Below are positions 30,843 to 43,505 of a DNA stretch of 64,000 nt, piece after piece. A program made the translations under genes and the position numbers. Source of the stretch: Anaeromyces robustus (Eukaryota > Neocallimastigomycota > Neocallimastigomycetes > Neocallimastigales > Neocallimastigaceae); NCBI GenBank assembly GCA_002104895.1, contig MCFG01000002.1:157501-221500 (forward strand), in the 5' to 3' direction. The notes below the pieces were generated by a model, which ran no database searches, was not told the origin of the DNA, and worked only from the letters and a program-made list of their open reading frames with translations. Position 1 is the first letter of the stretch. Each line of letters starts with the position of its first letter.

Positions 30843-33411
30843 TTTACTTTTAATAAATAATAATTAATTATAATGTATCTATTGTATCGTATTTATATAA
30901 ATTATTTTCTTAAAATAAATAATAGTTTTTTTTTATTTATACATTATATAATATTTTTTATTAGTTTATTTCAACTATTTTATTTTCTGGCTTATGATAT
31001 AGTTAATAGCCTTTTGTTTTTAATCTTCTATTATATAATTTATCTACTTTGTAGATAAAAATTGATATAAGAAAATAATAATTTTATTAATCAAAATTAA
31101 TAATTTGTTTAAAATTCATACTTTTCATACATCTTTCATACGCTTAAACTAAAAATTTAAATTATGTAAAATAATTATAATTTATATAAAAATATAATTA
31201 CATACATATTTTTATATAAAAATAAATCAAATAATAAAACTATAATAAATAATAGTATATTAATATTATTTTTTATAATTTTCCTTCAAATAATATTATT
31301 ATAAATAATATAATTCATTAGTATAAATTATATAGAAAATCTATAAAATTAATAAATATTATAATTACACTTATTAAAAATAATAATTATAATATTATTT
31401 TATTTTATATAAATAGATATTTCTGTACATCTTTTTTTTTTTTTTTAAATTATGATAATAAAAATAATAATTTTTATCAATTTTTTTAAATAATAAACTA
31501 TAAAAAATATTATTCTTGATAAATAAAAAAATATTGCAATTTTTAAATCATGTAGATTATTTTATAAAGTTTAATGTTGTATACACTACATTAATGTATA
31601 TATAAAAAAATATAAGTCTAACTAAAACTAAATATAACTAAGTGTTTTTTCATCCATTTTTAAATTCATCCTTAATTAAAGATTAAAAAAATTATTTTCT
31701 TTATATATAAATATAAAATTTTTTTATTTATATTTATAAAGTTTTTATATAAAATAAAAAAGTTAATATTATTTTTATTTAATAAAAACATCAAAATTCC
31801 TTATTAAAATGTTTTTTCTTTTTTTCGTATTAATGTATTAATTGTTAAGCATTAACAAGTTAGCATAAATTTTTAATAAATTTTTTTTATAAAATCATTA
31901 AACATTTTTAATTAAAAAATACCTATTATGGTATATATTAATTTATTTAAAAAAATTAAAATCTTTTTTTTTTTTTTTTTTTTTTTTTAATTATTAATCT
32001 TAAATTTTAAATTGATATATTATTTTTTTTTTTTTAAAACTTTCCTTATATATTATTATATTACATTTATACATTTATACATTCTTTATTTTGTTTCCTT
32101 TGTAATCTATCACTGCAATGTTTTTCAAAAATTAAAAATAAAATAGCAAAATATAACAAAATTAATAAATAAAAATATAATACATTAATATATAACAAAG
32201 TTGAAATAAAATTTTATTTATAAAAAATATTTAATGATTAATTTAATAATAATTATTTTATTTATAATTTTTATTAGTAATAAATTATAAATTTAATTTT
32301 AATAATAAAGTTTAGCGTGTATATCTATTTTAAATATAGATTTGTAGAGTTTTTTCATTTGACTGACAATAATATTGCATTTTATATTATTATTATAATG
32401 AAAAATAATATAAGCAAATAACTATAATTGATTAGGATTAATTATTTTGTAATAAAGCTATAAGTAAAAATTTTAAATATTTTTATCTTTATTTATCAAA
32501 AAAAAATATTCATATTTATATATATTTATCAATTAATGAATAATTAAAAGTGTTATTTCATATTATAATTTAATTATTTATTATTATTATTCTTTAGTAA
32601 TTACTATCATTATTATTATAATTATTATTTTATAATTTAATAAAATCAATAATATTATTTTAATTATATATAAATCAAAATTTAAAGTTTATAAAATAAA
32701 ATAAAAAAAAATATAAATATTAAAATAAATTAATATTACATTTTTATACTACTCAATATTGATTATATAAATATTTGGCAGCAGATTAAAATAATACTTT
32801 TCATTAATTAAATTAATTATTGTAAAGTAATTTAAATTTTAATAATTAAACTTTATAAAAATATTAAAGTTTTTTTAATATAAATTTTTTATTTATATTC
32901 CATTTATTTATTTAATTAAATAATTAAACAAATTTTTTTTCTTTATTTTTTATTTTTTATAATAAATATTATTTTTAAAAAAAATAAAAAAAAAAAGTAA
33001 GAAGGGAAAACTGTAAATATTTATCATAACATAAAATAAATAAAAAGTAAATATTAAATAAACACAAAAAATAATATATGAAATGAAATAACAAGGATAA
33101 TAGAATTAAATTAAGTTTATATAAAATATTTTTTAAAAAATAAATATAATGATATATATATACATAAAAATAATTTTTGAACTTGAAATGTAGCATACAT
33201 TTATTAAATGAAATGTTTATTACTATTTAAAAAATAAAAAAAAAAAAAAAAAATGAAATGAAATAATATATATTAACTGGAAATTTCAACTATTATTCTT
33301 TATACATATATATTTTAATTTTTTTCAATATTATAAAATATCATAAATACATAAAACATATATTAGAAAAAAATATAAATAAATAAATAATAAAATAAAT
33401 AAATAATAAAA
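30843..33411. other. Intergenic region between divergent genes
   Basis: No gene seen across about 2.5 kb of A/T-rich sequence with no exon-like island. It separates the SH3 membrane-protein start (-) from the alpha-actinin start (+), so it should contain both promoters; none can be pinpointed. Confidence 0.6.
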
Positions 33412-36400
33412 ATGACTGAATATCAATCCAAGGCTTCCGTTGAAAAGGTTGATGATCAAGCTAGATTACTTGACAAAGGATGGGAAGTACGTAATTTATT
33501 TAAAACTATTTTTTTTTTCATTAAAAAATAATCATTTAATTTATTAAACAACAATTATTTTTTTTCTATGTATAAATAAATTATTTAATATAAATAGAGA
33601 ACCCAAATTAAGAGTAAGTATACTTTATATTTTATATATATAAAGTTGATCCTTTATATAATATTTAATAATTTTATTTTAAATATTAATAATATCTTAA
33701 TAATACTTACTTTTATTTATTTATTTATTTAATAATGAAAAATAATATATAAATTTATAAATCCTTTTTACTTTTAAAGCCTTTACCAACTGGATTAATA
33801 ACAAATTAAAAATGAAAGGATACAAGTCTATCTCTAACCTTGATACTGATTTATCTACTGGTGAAAGATTAATTGAATTATTAGGTATTTTAAATTTTTT
33901 TTATATTAAATTTTGAATTTTAAAAGTTAAAACTAATAATAAAAAATAAATGTATATTATTATTATTCTATTAATGATTTGAAATAATATTTATACACAA
34001 ATAGAAATCATTGGTGGTGAATCTCTTGGTCGTTACAACAAAGTAGGCTATGAATATATTAATGATATATTTTAATAATAAAAATATAAAAAAACTAATA
34101 TAAAAAATTTTTATTATATAGAACCCAAAATTACGTTTACAAAGAATTGAAAATGTTAACAAAGCTTTAGAATTTATTAAGAGTAGAGGTGTCCAACTTA
34201 CCAATATTGGTTCTGAAGATATTGTTGATAGTAATCCAAAGCTTATTTTAGGTCTTATCTGGACTATTATTTTACGTTTCACTATTGCTGAAATTAGGTA
34301 TGGTTATAAGTTTATTTTTTTCAAATGATATAAACATAAATAAATAAATAAATAATTAATTAATTAAACTAAAATATTTATATAATTTTATTTTCAACCT
34401 TATATTTATTTAATACTGTTATATTTGTTATTTAATTTATTTTAATTAAAAATATAAAGTGAAGAAGGTCTTAACGCCAAAGAAGGTCTTCTTTTATGGT
34501 GTCAAAGACAAACTGCTGACTACAAGCCAGAAGTTAACGTTAAGGACTTTACTTTCAGTTGGAAGGATGGTCTTGCTTTGTAAATATATATTTCATTATT
34601 ATTATCATTATTATTCATTAAATTTTATTCAGATAACTAATATATTTTTCAAAATATTATATATATTAAATAAAGATGTGCCCTTATTCACCATAACCGT
34701 CCAGATCTTTTAGATTACAACTCCTTAGATAAGACTAATGCTAAGGAAAACCTTTCTAAGGCTTTCGAAGTCGCTGAAAAGGAATTAAACATTCCAGTAA
34801 ATATTTATTAATTATTTTTTAAATCATAATTATGTATTTAATTATAATTGTTATTAAAAAATGTAAAAAAAATAATGGATCTCATATTATTAAATAGATT
34901 ACGATTAACATAATAAATATAATTATTACTATATAATAGAAATTACTTGATGTTGAAGATTTTGTCGATGTTCCAAAGCCAGATGAAAGATCTGTCATGA
35001 CTTACGTTGCCCAATACTTCCACGCATTCTCTGCTCAAAGTAATTATATATATATTTCATTATAAGTTAAAATAATTATAATATTATAATAATAATAATA
35101 ATAATTACTATTTTTATTATTATGCTAATTTTTTTTTATTTTTATAATTTAATAATAATCAATGATATTATAATATTACAATTAAACTTTTCCTAATAAT
35201 AATAATAATAAATGAATAAATAATAATAAAAATTATCATAATGATATAATAAATAATAATAATAATAATATAATAAAGACAAGGTTAGTAACTCTAGTAG
35301 AAGAGTTGGTAAATTCGCTGATGTCTTAGCCGCTACTTGGGATATGGAAAATGACTATGAAAAGCGTGCTCGTGAATTACTTGAAAACATTGAATCCATG
35401 AAGAGCACTTGGGCTACTGCTCCATTAGGTGACAACTACAATGATGCCAAAGCTCAATTCACTGAATTCGAAAACTACAAGCACACTACTAAGCGTAAGT
35501 GGATGTCTGAAAAAAGAGAAATTGAAAATCTTCTTGGTAACATTCAAATTAAACTTAAGACTTACAATTTAATTCCATACAACCCACCAGAAGGTTTATA
35601 TCCATCTGATATTGATAATGCTTGGAATGAATTAATTAGAACTGAAGGTGATCGTAAGAGAAACCTTTCTAATAATTTAGCTGAAATTAAGGATCAACTT
35701 CGTAAATCCTATGCTGAAAAAGCTAATGAATTACAAGATAATATTAACTCCATTTCTAACAATTTATCTGGTCTTGGTGAAGACAGTAGTTTAGAAGATC
35801 AATTAAACCTTGTTAAGCAATATCAAAATGATGCTAATGTTTTAGAACCAAGATTTAAAGAAATTGAAGAATTAAATGCTAAATGTGAAGAAGCTCACAT
35901 TGAAGATAATCAATATAGTATTTACACTCCAGAAGATATTAAATTCGATTATGAATTAGTTCTTACTTCTCTTCAAAAGAAGATTGCCTTTATTGAAAAC
36001 CAAATTGTTGCTCGTAGTGTTTCTAACTTAACTCCACAACAATTAGAAGAATACACTAACGCCTTCAGACACTTTGATAAGGATGACAATAACTTATTAA
36101 ACAGAGACGAATTAAAGGCTGTCCTTCAATCTATTGGTGTTTTATTAACCGTAAGTTTTTTTTTTTTTAAAAAAAACAATAATAATAATTAAATCTATTA
36201 TATATATATATATATATTAATGACATTTAATATAATATTATTATTAATTCATTACAATAATTGCTAATATATATTAATTTTTAATATTTAATATATATAT
36301 CTATAAAAATGATAAAAATTAATTAGGATGATGAATTCAACCAAACCTATTCTAAACTTATTGATAATCCAAACCACTTACCAGAAGATGATGAAAGTGT

Positions 36401-36819
36401 TGGTGTTCCATTCGAAACTGTAAGTATTGTTTAAAATAAATAAATAAAAGATTATGATTATATATATGTATAAAATAATTAATATTAATAAATGAAATAT
36501 TCGTATATTTTTTTTTTCACATTTATTTTATATTAATTAATTTTTTTTTTATTAATTGAAAAATAAAAAAAAAAAAAAAAAAAAATAGTACTTAAACTAC
36601 GTTAAGAGTATTGCTGAAGATAAGACTTCTCCAGATCAACTTCGTGATGCCTTCAAGGTTCTTGCCAAGGACAAGGATTATGTTACTGCTGCCGATATGG
36701 CTGCTGGTGGTTTCCCAGCTGCTACTATTGACTACTTAAAGCAAGTCCTTCCACCAAAGGATGGTGTTTCAGATGGTTACGATTACGCTGCCTTCTTAGA
36801 TGCTGTCTTTGGTCAATAA
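33412..36819 (+). CDS. ain1: Alpha-actinin (actin cross-linker)
   Basis: Eleven exons, 648 residues: 33412-33486, 33598-33613, 33780-33884, 34005-34042, 34122-34297, 34460-34579, 34676-34796, 34940-35039, 35279-36150, 36327-36419 and 36589-36819. Two calponin-homology domains make the actin-binding region: RTQIKTFTNWIN...[15 protein letters not shown]-like, then [25 protein letters not shown] and [14 protein letters not shown] short rod (about residues 265-470) follows, as in fungal alpha-actinins such as S. pombe Ain1 (621 residues) rather than the four-repeat animal rod. One canonical EF-hand loop ([12 protein letters not shown]) and a degenerate second EF pair close the protein. It should bundle actin in an antiparallel dimer. 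The second coding exon is 16 nt. Codons such as AAG, AAC, GCC, GTC and CTT are frequent, unlike most neighbours, which suggests high expression. Confidence 0.95.
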
Positions 36820-37324
36820 ATAAAATGAAATAATAACAAAAAAAATTAAAATAAAATAAAATAAATAAAAAAATTTAATTATAATAAAAACGTAAATCAA
36901 ATACATACACTAAAAAAAAATGGAATATAAATAAAAATCAGATAATGAATTAAAAACTAAAAAAAAAAAAAAAACAAAAAAAAAAACAAAAAAATTAAAT
37001 ATATTAATCGTAATAATAAACAAAAAAAAAAAAGCAAAGCAAAATAAAACAAACTCGTCATGTAATATATAATGTATAATGTATTTAGTATGTTTTTATA
37101 TTAGAAATTAAAGGCATATTTAATAATCATAATATATTTAAATAATATAATTTAATAATAATTATATTTAATAAAAAAAAAATAAATAAAAGAAAAAAAA
37201 AAAACTTTTTTTTTTTATTACTTTTTATTTATGATTGTTATTGTGGGTATTATTTTTATTCTATAATCTTAAAAGTAAATATATTGTTTAAGAATAAAAG
37301 AAAAAAAAAAAGTATCATGAAGTA

Positions 37325-37386
37325 TATTTTATTTCAACGCTTTTTTTCATAGATTGATTTAAGGGATTAAGGAACATAAACAAATT

Positions 37387-37422
<36 letters not shown>

Positions 37423-37478
37423 ATTTCAACTCTTTTTTTCATAGATTGATTTAAGGGATTAAGGAACATAAACAAATT

Positions 37479-37528
<50 letters not shown>

Positions 37529-37597
37529 ATTTCAACTCTTTTTTTCATAGATTGATTTAAGGGATTAAGGAACATATAAACAAATTTAAATATATAT
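37325..37597. repeat. Triplicated ~65-bp element with (AT)n spacers
   Basis: Three copies start near 37325, 37416 and 37524. Each contains TTTATTTCAAC, then TTTTTTTCATAGATTGATTT, AAGGGATTAAGGAACATA and CAAATTTAAA, and each ends in an (AT)n run; the first two (AT)n runs are long and differ in length. The cores differ by only one or two bases. It lies about 500 bp downstream of alpha-actinin. Confidence 0.9.
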
Positions 37598-40130
37598 AGA
37601 TTTTAAGAATTTATTTCTATATATAAAATAAAATAATATTTATGGATAATAATATTTATTTATATAGTTTAATAAATTTTATATAAATATATATATATAT
37701 TTTTATTGCTATATTTAAAAAAAAAAATACATAAATTAAATAATATACATATATTATATGAAATAATGAAAGTATTTATATATATATAATAAAAATAGAA
37801 TATAAAAAAAAAATAAATAAACATTAATATTTATTTTTTCATTTTTATTAATATATATAATATTTTCATTTTTCGGTTTTCAGTAGTAGAAGTTAAAATA
37901 TCAATAAGCTCTTGTTAGAAAACCATAAAAAAAAAAAAAAGAAAAAAGAAAAAAAACATTTATCAAGTCTATGTTATACTATGTAAATATATAAAAAAAT
38001 AATCAATAAGATATATCAAAAATTAAAAAATACTAATCTATTTTTATTAATATATCCTTTAATATATATTATATTTCTTTGAAAAAAAAAAAAAAAAAAA
38101 GTTTAATTTTTAAGAATAAAAATTATATTAAAAAGTATCCACAAATGAACTAATTTAATTAAAAACTAAGATACGTGGTATTACAATTTTTAATAATATA
38201 AGATGACTAACAACTGAGTATAAAAATTTCTTTTAATTTATATTTTTTTAAAATCTTTGTACAAAAAAAATTCCCCAAAAAAAGTTGTCTATCTTAAAGA
38301 AATCATTACCAAAAAAAAAAAAAACTAAAAATTTTTATTTTTCCGTACAATAAAGATTATATATATATATAAACTATATATGTATTTTACTTTGATAAAT
38401 CTTTTTACTTTTTTTTTTTTTTTATAAATAATAATAATAATATAATCCACATAAATGAATAATTTATGAGTAAAAAAAATTCAGTCTTTATAAATAAATT
38501 TTTAATATCAAAAATATTAAATTTTTCTATATGTATAATATTTCTAGATTATTATCTTATTATGAATAAGGAGATTTAATAATCTTAAGTTATTTTCGCT
38601 TATTCTTTTAGAATTATCTGTATCATATACCTTCCATGGATTTTAAATTTTTAAATTTTAAGATTTAATTTCTTATTCAGTTTTTCCCCTTCTAAAAATT
38701 TATTTTTTTTTTTTTTTTTTATCTTGTAAATGTAACAATTAACAAATTAAAAATAAAAAATTCCCCCAAAATAGTTAAATAAATATTAAAAACACAACAA
38801 AAAACAAATAAAAGTTAATTAATTTATAAAAATTTTATTTAATATTTATTTATATAATTAAATACTAAATACATAATCGATTTTATTGATGAATATAAAA
38901 TCGATCGATCATGTATTAAAAACTTTTTTTTTTTATTTCTTAATCATAATATATATATTATAATCATAGGTATATATAATTAATAATATATATTTGTATT
39001 ATTATTATAAATATAAATTAGACTATAATTACCAAAGCCTACATGATAAATATTACATTTATCTATGAAACTATAATACTATTTTAAAATAAAATATTAA
39101 TATTATAATACAATGTAAAAAATAATTATGATAAACAAGAATACTATAATTAATTATATGTTAAACAGAAAATAAACATTTTTAAAGTTATGAATTGTAA
39201 AATATTGTCATCTTGAAATTCATAAATATTACATATATATTTATAGATATAGTATTATATAATATAACTATATATATTATATCATTTTTTTGTGTAAAGC
39301 TAATATTAGCATCATATTTACATACTTTTCTAATATTCCCTAATTTATAAAAGATAAATATATTTTCTTTTAATTATAGTAATAGGATTAAATATATTTA
39401 TATACATATTTTTATATATCAAAAATTATTAATTCATTAATTTAAAAATAATTCCATTAATACTTTTTTCATTATGTAAATTATTAAGAGATTTCATAGG
39501 ATAATCATATGTAGGAATTATTTAGGAAATCAATAACTATTATTTACATATAAAAAGGTTTAATTTTGGTTAAATTAAAATGATTTCCAATACTAAATTT
39601 ATTGTAATAATAAAAAATGATAAAATAAAAATAAAAACTTAATTTGATTAAATTATTCTTTAATCATAAATTAAAATTTATATTTAACTAAGAAAAAAAA
39701 TAAAATGTAATAATAGATTATTATAATTATAATAAAAGTAAAGCAAAATATAATGTTCTATAATTAATTAAAATTATCATATTTAAGGTTTAAATAAAAT
39801 AATAAAAAAAAAGCATAAAATGAATACCAATTTAACTAATAAAATTAATTAGCTAATATATCCTAAATAATTAAATATATACTAAATAATAAATATATAT
39901 ATATATAAAAGGATACAATTTGCATAATTATATAGAATTTAATGCATTTTATTTTGGTTATAACAACTATCATAATATAATACATTATATTATAACTCTT
40001 ATTATTTTCATATTATACTGTTATTTTTGATAATTTCTGTTTTATTTATTAATTAATAATTAATTATACCATATAAAGAAATTTATTAGTTATATATAAT
40101 ATTAACTTATATTTATTAATTATATCAATA

Positions 40131-40131
<1 letters not shown>

Positions 40132-40197
<66 letters not shown>
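40132..40197. repeat. (TTA)n microsatellite
   Basis: About 22 uninterrupted TTA units, followed by (TTTA)n at about 40225-40320. Confidence 0.9.
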
Positions 40198-40234
40198 TTA
40201 ATTCATAATATTATAATTACATTTATTAATACAT

Positions 40235-40273
<39 letters not shown>

Positions 40274-40455
40274 TTATTTATTTATTATTTATTTATTTAT
40301 TTATTTATTATTTATTATTTACTTTTTTATTTATATTTTTTTATAAATATAAAATATTTAATATTTAGTTTAGATTATATAATAAATAATATATAAAAAA
40401 TAATATATTATAATTTTTACTTTATTAATATATATTACCATTTAGAGGAACCAAA

Positions 40456-40650
40456 ATGATTTTACAAATAATTCTTATTTCTAATATCATTATATCATTA
40501 AAGGCAGTATTTTTATTATAATAAATTATTATAATAGAATTATTATTATAATTTATTATAATTTTTATGTTTTTTTTTATTGAGAGAAACCTCTTGTCCC
40601 AATTGACTGTCTTACTGATTATCAGTTTTGACGTACATAGGCAGCCAAAT
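40456..40650 (+). pseudogene. Possible remnant of a secreted-protein gene
   Basis: ATG at 40456 opens MILQIILISNIIISLKA, a plausible signal peptide, and a GTATTT donor follows directly (40507). A second, noticeably less A/T-rich stretch begins after an AG near 40586-40588 and reads KPLVPIDCLTDYQF in the compatible frame, then meets a stop. The first exon resembles the start of the Cys-rich membrane protein at 2399. I cannot follow it further. It could be a decayed secreted or surface protein gene, or a small gene whose other exons I did not find. Confidence 0.3.
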
Positions 40651-41122
40651 CTACTCTAAAATAATAAAATAGTATATCATCTCTAACATTAATTTTTATT
40701 GAGCAGATATTTAAATCCACTATAGGTAGAATAAACTTTTATGATTATATAATTAATTAAATTTATTTATTTATCTATCCATTTTTATATTTATTTATCT
40801 ATTTAATATTTATATATTCATTTATTTATGAGTATATTAAATTATTTATATGTGTTTTAAAAATTATTAACAAATGAAAATTATTTATTTTCATTTTCAT
40901 ATGTTAAATTTAAATTCTATTTATTTTTACTATATATTACAATATACTTCCTGATTTTAATTTAATATATTGTATGGATGGACTAATTTTTATAAATCCA
41001 AATCACACACAAAAAAAAAAGAAAAGACAGAAATAATAACAAAAAATTATTGGAAGAACAGCCACATTTTTTTATTTAGATAAAGAGTAGAAAAAATTTT
41101 ATCAAATATGATTATGTAAATA

Positions 41123-41125
41123 AAA

Positions 41126-41192
<67 letters not shown>

Positions 41193-41194
41193 AT
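41123..41194. repeat. (AAAT)n microsatellite
   Basis: About 18 copies of AAAT, followed by interrupted copies to about 41250. Confidence 0.9.
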
Positions 41195-41418
41195 TTATAA
41201 TAAATAAATAAATAATAAATAAATTTATAATAAATAAATAAATAAATAAATATTCTATAAATATTAAAAAAAATAAATAAATGAAAAGATATATATAATT
41301 AAATAAGTAGAAGAAAAAATTAAATAATAAATAGTTGATTATTAACCGTAATAATTATAAATGTTCATTTGTTTAGTTATAGTTAATTATAAGAGAAATA
41401 TATTATATATCATAATAT

Positions 41419-41504
41419 ATCAATATCGTTCTATAAAAACTCAGATAATATTCATAGTTTGATCAATATCGTTCTATAAAAACTCAGATAATATTCATAG
41501 TTTG
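41419..41504. repeat. 43-bp exact tandem duplication
   Basis: A 43-bp unit beginning ATCAATATCGTTCTATAAAA and ending ATATTCATAGTTTG occurs twice in direct succession (41419 and 41462), with no visible differences. It is followed immediately by the hairpin at 41512-41553. Confidence 0.9.
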
Positions 41505-41511
41505 ATCAAAA

Positions 41512-41553
41512 TAGTGAATATATCCTTATTATCATGAAGGGTATATTCACTAT
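41512..41553. repeat. Inverted repeat (hairpin)
   Basis: TAGTGAATATATCC on the left pairs with GGGTATATTCACTA on the right across a short spacer (TTATTATCATGAA), with one internal mismatch. It could be a small terminator-like or MITE-like fold. It abuts the 43-bp duplication. Confidence 0.8.
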
Positions 41554-42398
41554 TAATCAATATTATTAATTTTCTGGTATGAAATAATAAAAATTTACTT
41601 GTCACAGTTTTATATTATAATCAATTTTCAAAATTGTCCTGTATAAAAATTATATAACTATTTAATATCAATTAATTACAATATATATATAATTCCTATA
41701 TAATATATTGAACATATATATATAATTCAATTATTCAATTTATAAATATTTATTTATATAATATCTATTTATTCATTTATTTATTTCTTAGATGGAATAA
41801 TTCAAATATAAAATTAAATAATAAAGGAATAACAAATAATATTTAATAATATTTAATAATTATTATTATTATTTATTAATAAAGAAATGAGTAATAATTA
41901 TTAATAAATAATTATAATGCATTATATTATAAATATATTCTATTATTTATACTGCAATATATATTATAAATATACCCTATTCAATTTACACTTATAATTT
42001 ATTACTTATATTTAATATATAATAAATATATATAACCTTATATAATTCTAATTCTGTAATTGTGAATTCTTTTATATTGGTAATGTATATATTATAATAC
42101 ATTTTAATATATATATCTTTTTTCATTTATATTTGCTAAGAAATTTGATGATAAAATTTTAAAAATAAAAAAAAAAAGAATTCAGACCTTTTTAAGATAA
42201 TTTCTATTTTATATTGAATATATTGTATTTAATTTTAATATATGATCTTTATATATTATGTTTACACTTTGTTTATGTTGTATAACTCTATTATGATTGG
42301 ATTGATGAACAGATTAATTATAATTAATTATAAAAAACTTTATTTAATATTAAACTAAATTAATATGTTTCATTTAATTAAATATTATTAAATTATTA

Positions 42399-42542
42399 TT
42401 AAATATTATTATTATTATTATTATTATTATTTGTTTTCCCTTTTGCTAAGTGTTTCTTTTTTAATTGTTCCTTTACTTTTTTTTTAGTGTTGCGAACAAC
42501 AACCACTTTAAATGGTGGAAATGAAAAGATTTCCGTGTTGTG
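42399..42542 (-). CDS. Orphan exon-like ORF, unrecognised
   Basis: After an acceptor (TATAG, ending 42543) the minus strand is open for 47 codons to TAA at 42399: NTEIFSFPPFKVVVVRNTKK, then a Lys-rich KVKEQLKKKHLAKGKT, a poly-Asn run and Ile-stop. Base composition is clearly less A/T-rich than the flanks and the peptide looks protein-like, so I read it as a last exon. I could not find convincing upstream exons between 42550 and 43500; a possible 10-nt exon (CAG acceptor, A-run, then GTATTT donor) lies near 42613. The family is unknown. It may be part of a small basic protein or a decayed gene. Confidence 0.35.
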   Translation of the reverse strand, partial: HNTEIFSFPPFKVVVVRNTKKKVKEQLKKKHLAKGKTNNNNNNNNNI

Positions 42543-42870
42543 CTATAGATTTTTATTATTTAATAATAATTAAAATTATTAAAATAAGTGTAATAAAATA
42601 TAAACTTAAATACCTTTTTTTTTCTGTTATAAATAGAAAAAAAATATAATGCTGAAATCATAATTATAAAATAATCTGTAATTAATAAATAAATGAATTA
42701 TTTTGTATTTTATATTTATCTATAAAATATAAATCTTTTTCTTATGTAAGTAATTCTTTCATTTTATGATTTTTGCAAAAATTACTTGTTATTAACAAGA
42801 AAATATAAAACATAAAATACATAAAATAACTATAAAATTGTAAAATACAAAACTATAAAATAGTTTTATA

Positions 42871-42907
<37 letters not shown>

Positions 42908-43505
42908 TGTAATTGTAAAATAAATAATTTTTATAAATAATTTTTTTAAATTTTTTTATTTTATTATTTATCCATTATTATTAATGTAATGTAATTATTT
43001 TATTTATTTATTATTTATTATTTATTATGTAATATATTTATTATTATATATTTTTTTTTTTTTTAATTTTATTAGTACTTTTAATTGTAATTAAACTTTT
43101 TTAATAATATTAAAAAAATAAATATAAATAACCTTTTTTCTTTTAAAATTCTGTTAATTCTTTAATTTTTCATATTTATATTTATTATAATAATATATTT
43201 TTTTTCTCTTTTTTTTTTTCAAAAAAAAAAAATAATAATAATAATAATTAAATCAAATCAAAAAATAATAAAAAAAATAAATAAAAATTTTTAGATTAAA
43301 CTAAAGTTATATCTAACAAATTAAAGGCAGTTTTTGTTTAAAAATTTATTTTTTTATAGGGATTATTTAATACAATAAAAATCTAAATTTTTAATCAATA
43401 AAAATAATAACAAAATATAATTATATTAAAATAACTTAAAATAATTATTCACAACAATATATAAATATTTAAATTAAATTAAAATCAAATAATTATAAAT
43501 ATAAA

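Larger units (their letters stand above)
36820..43505. other. Large gap, mostly low complexity
   Basis: No confident gene. The stretch contains a triplicated element at 37325-37597, (TTA)n at 40132-40197, an exon-like island at 40456-40650, (AAAT)n at 41123-41194, a duplication plus hairpin at 41419-41553, and an orphan exon-like ORF at 42399-42542 (all listed separately). Confidence 0.5.
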
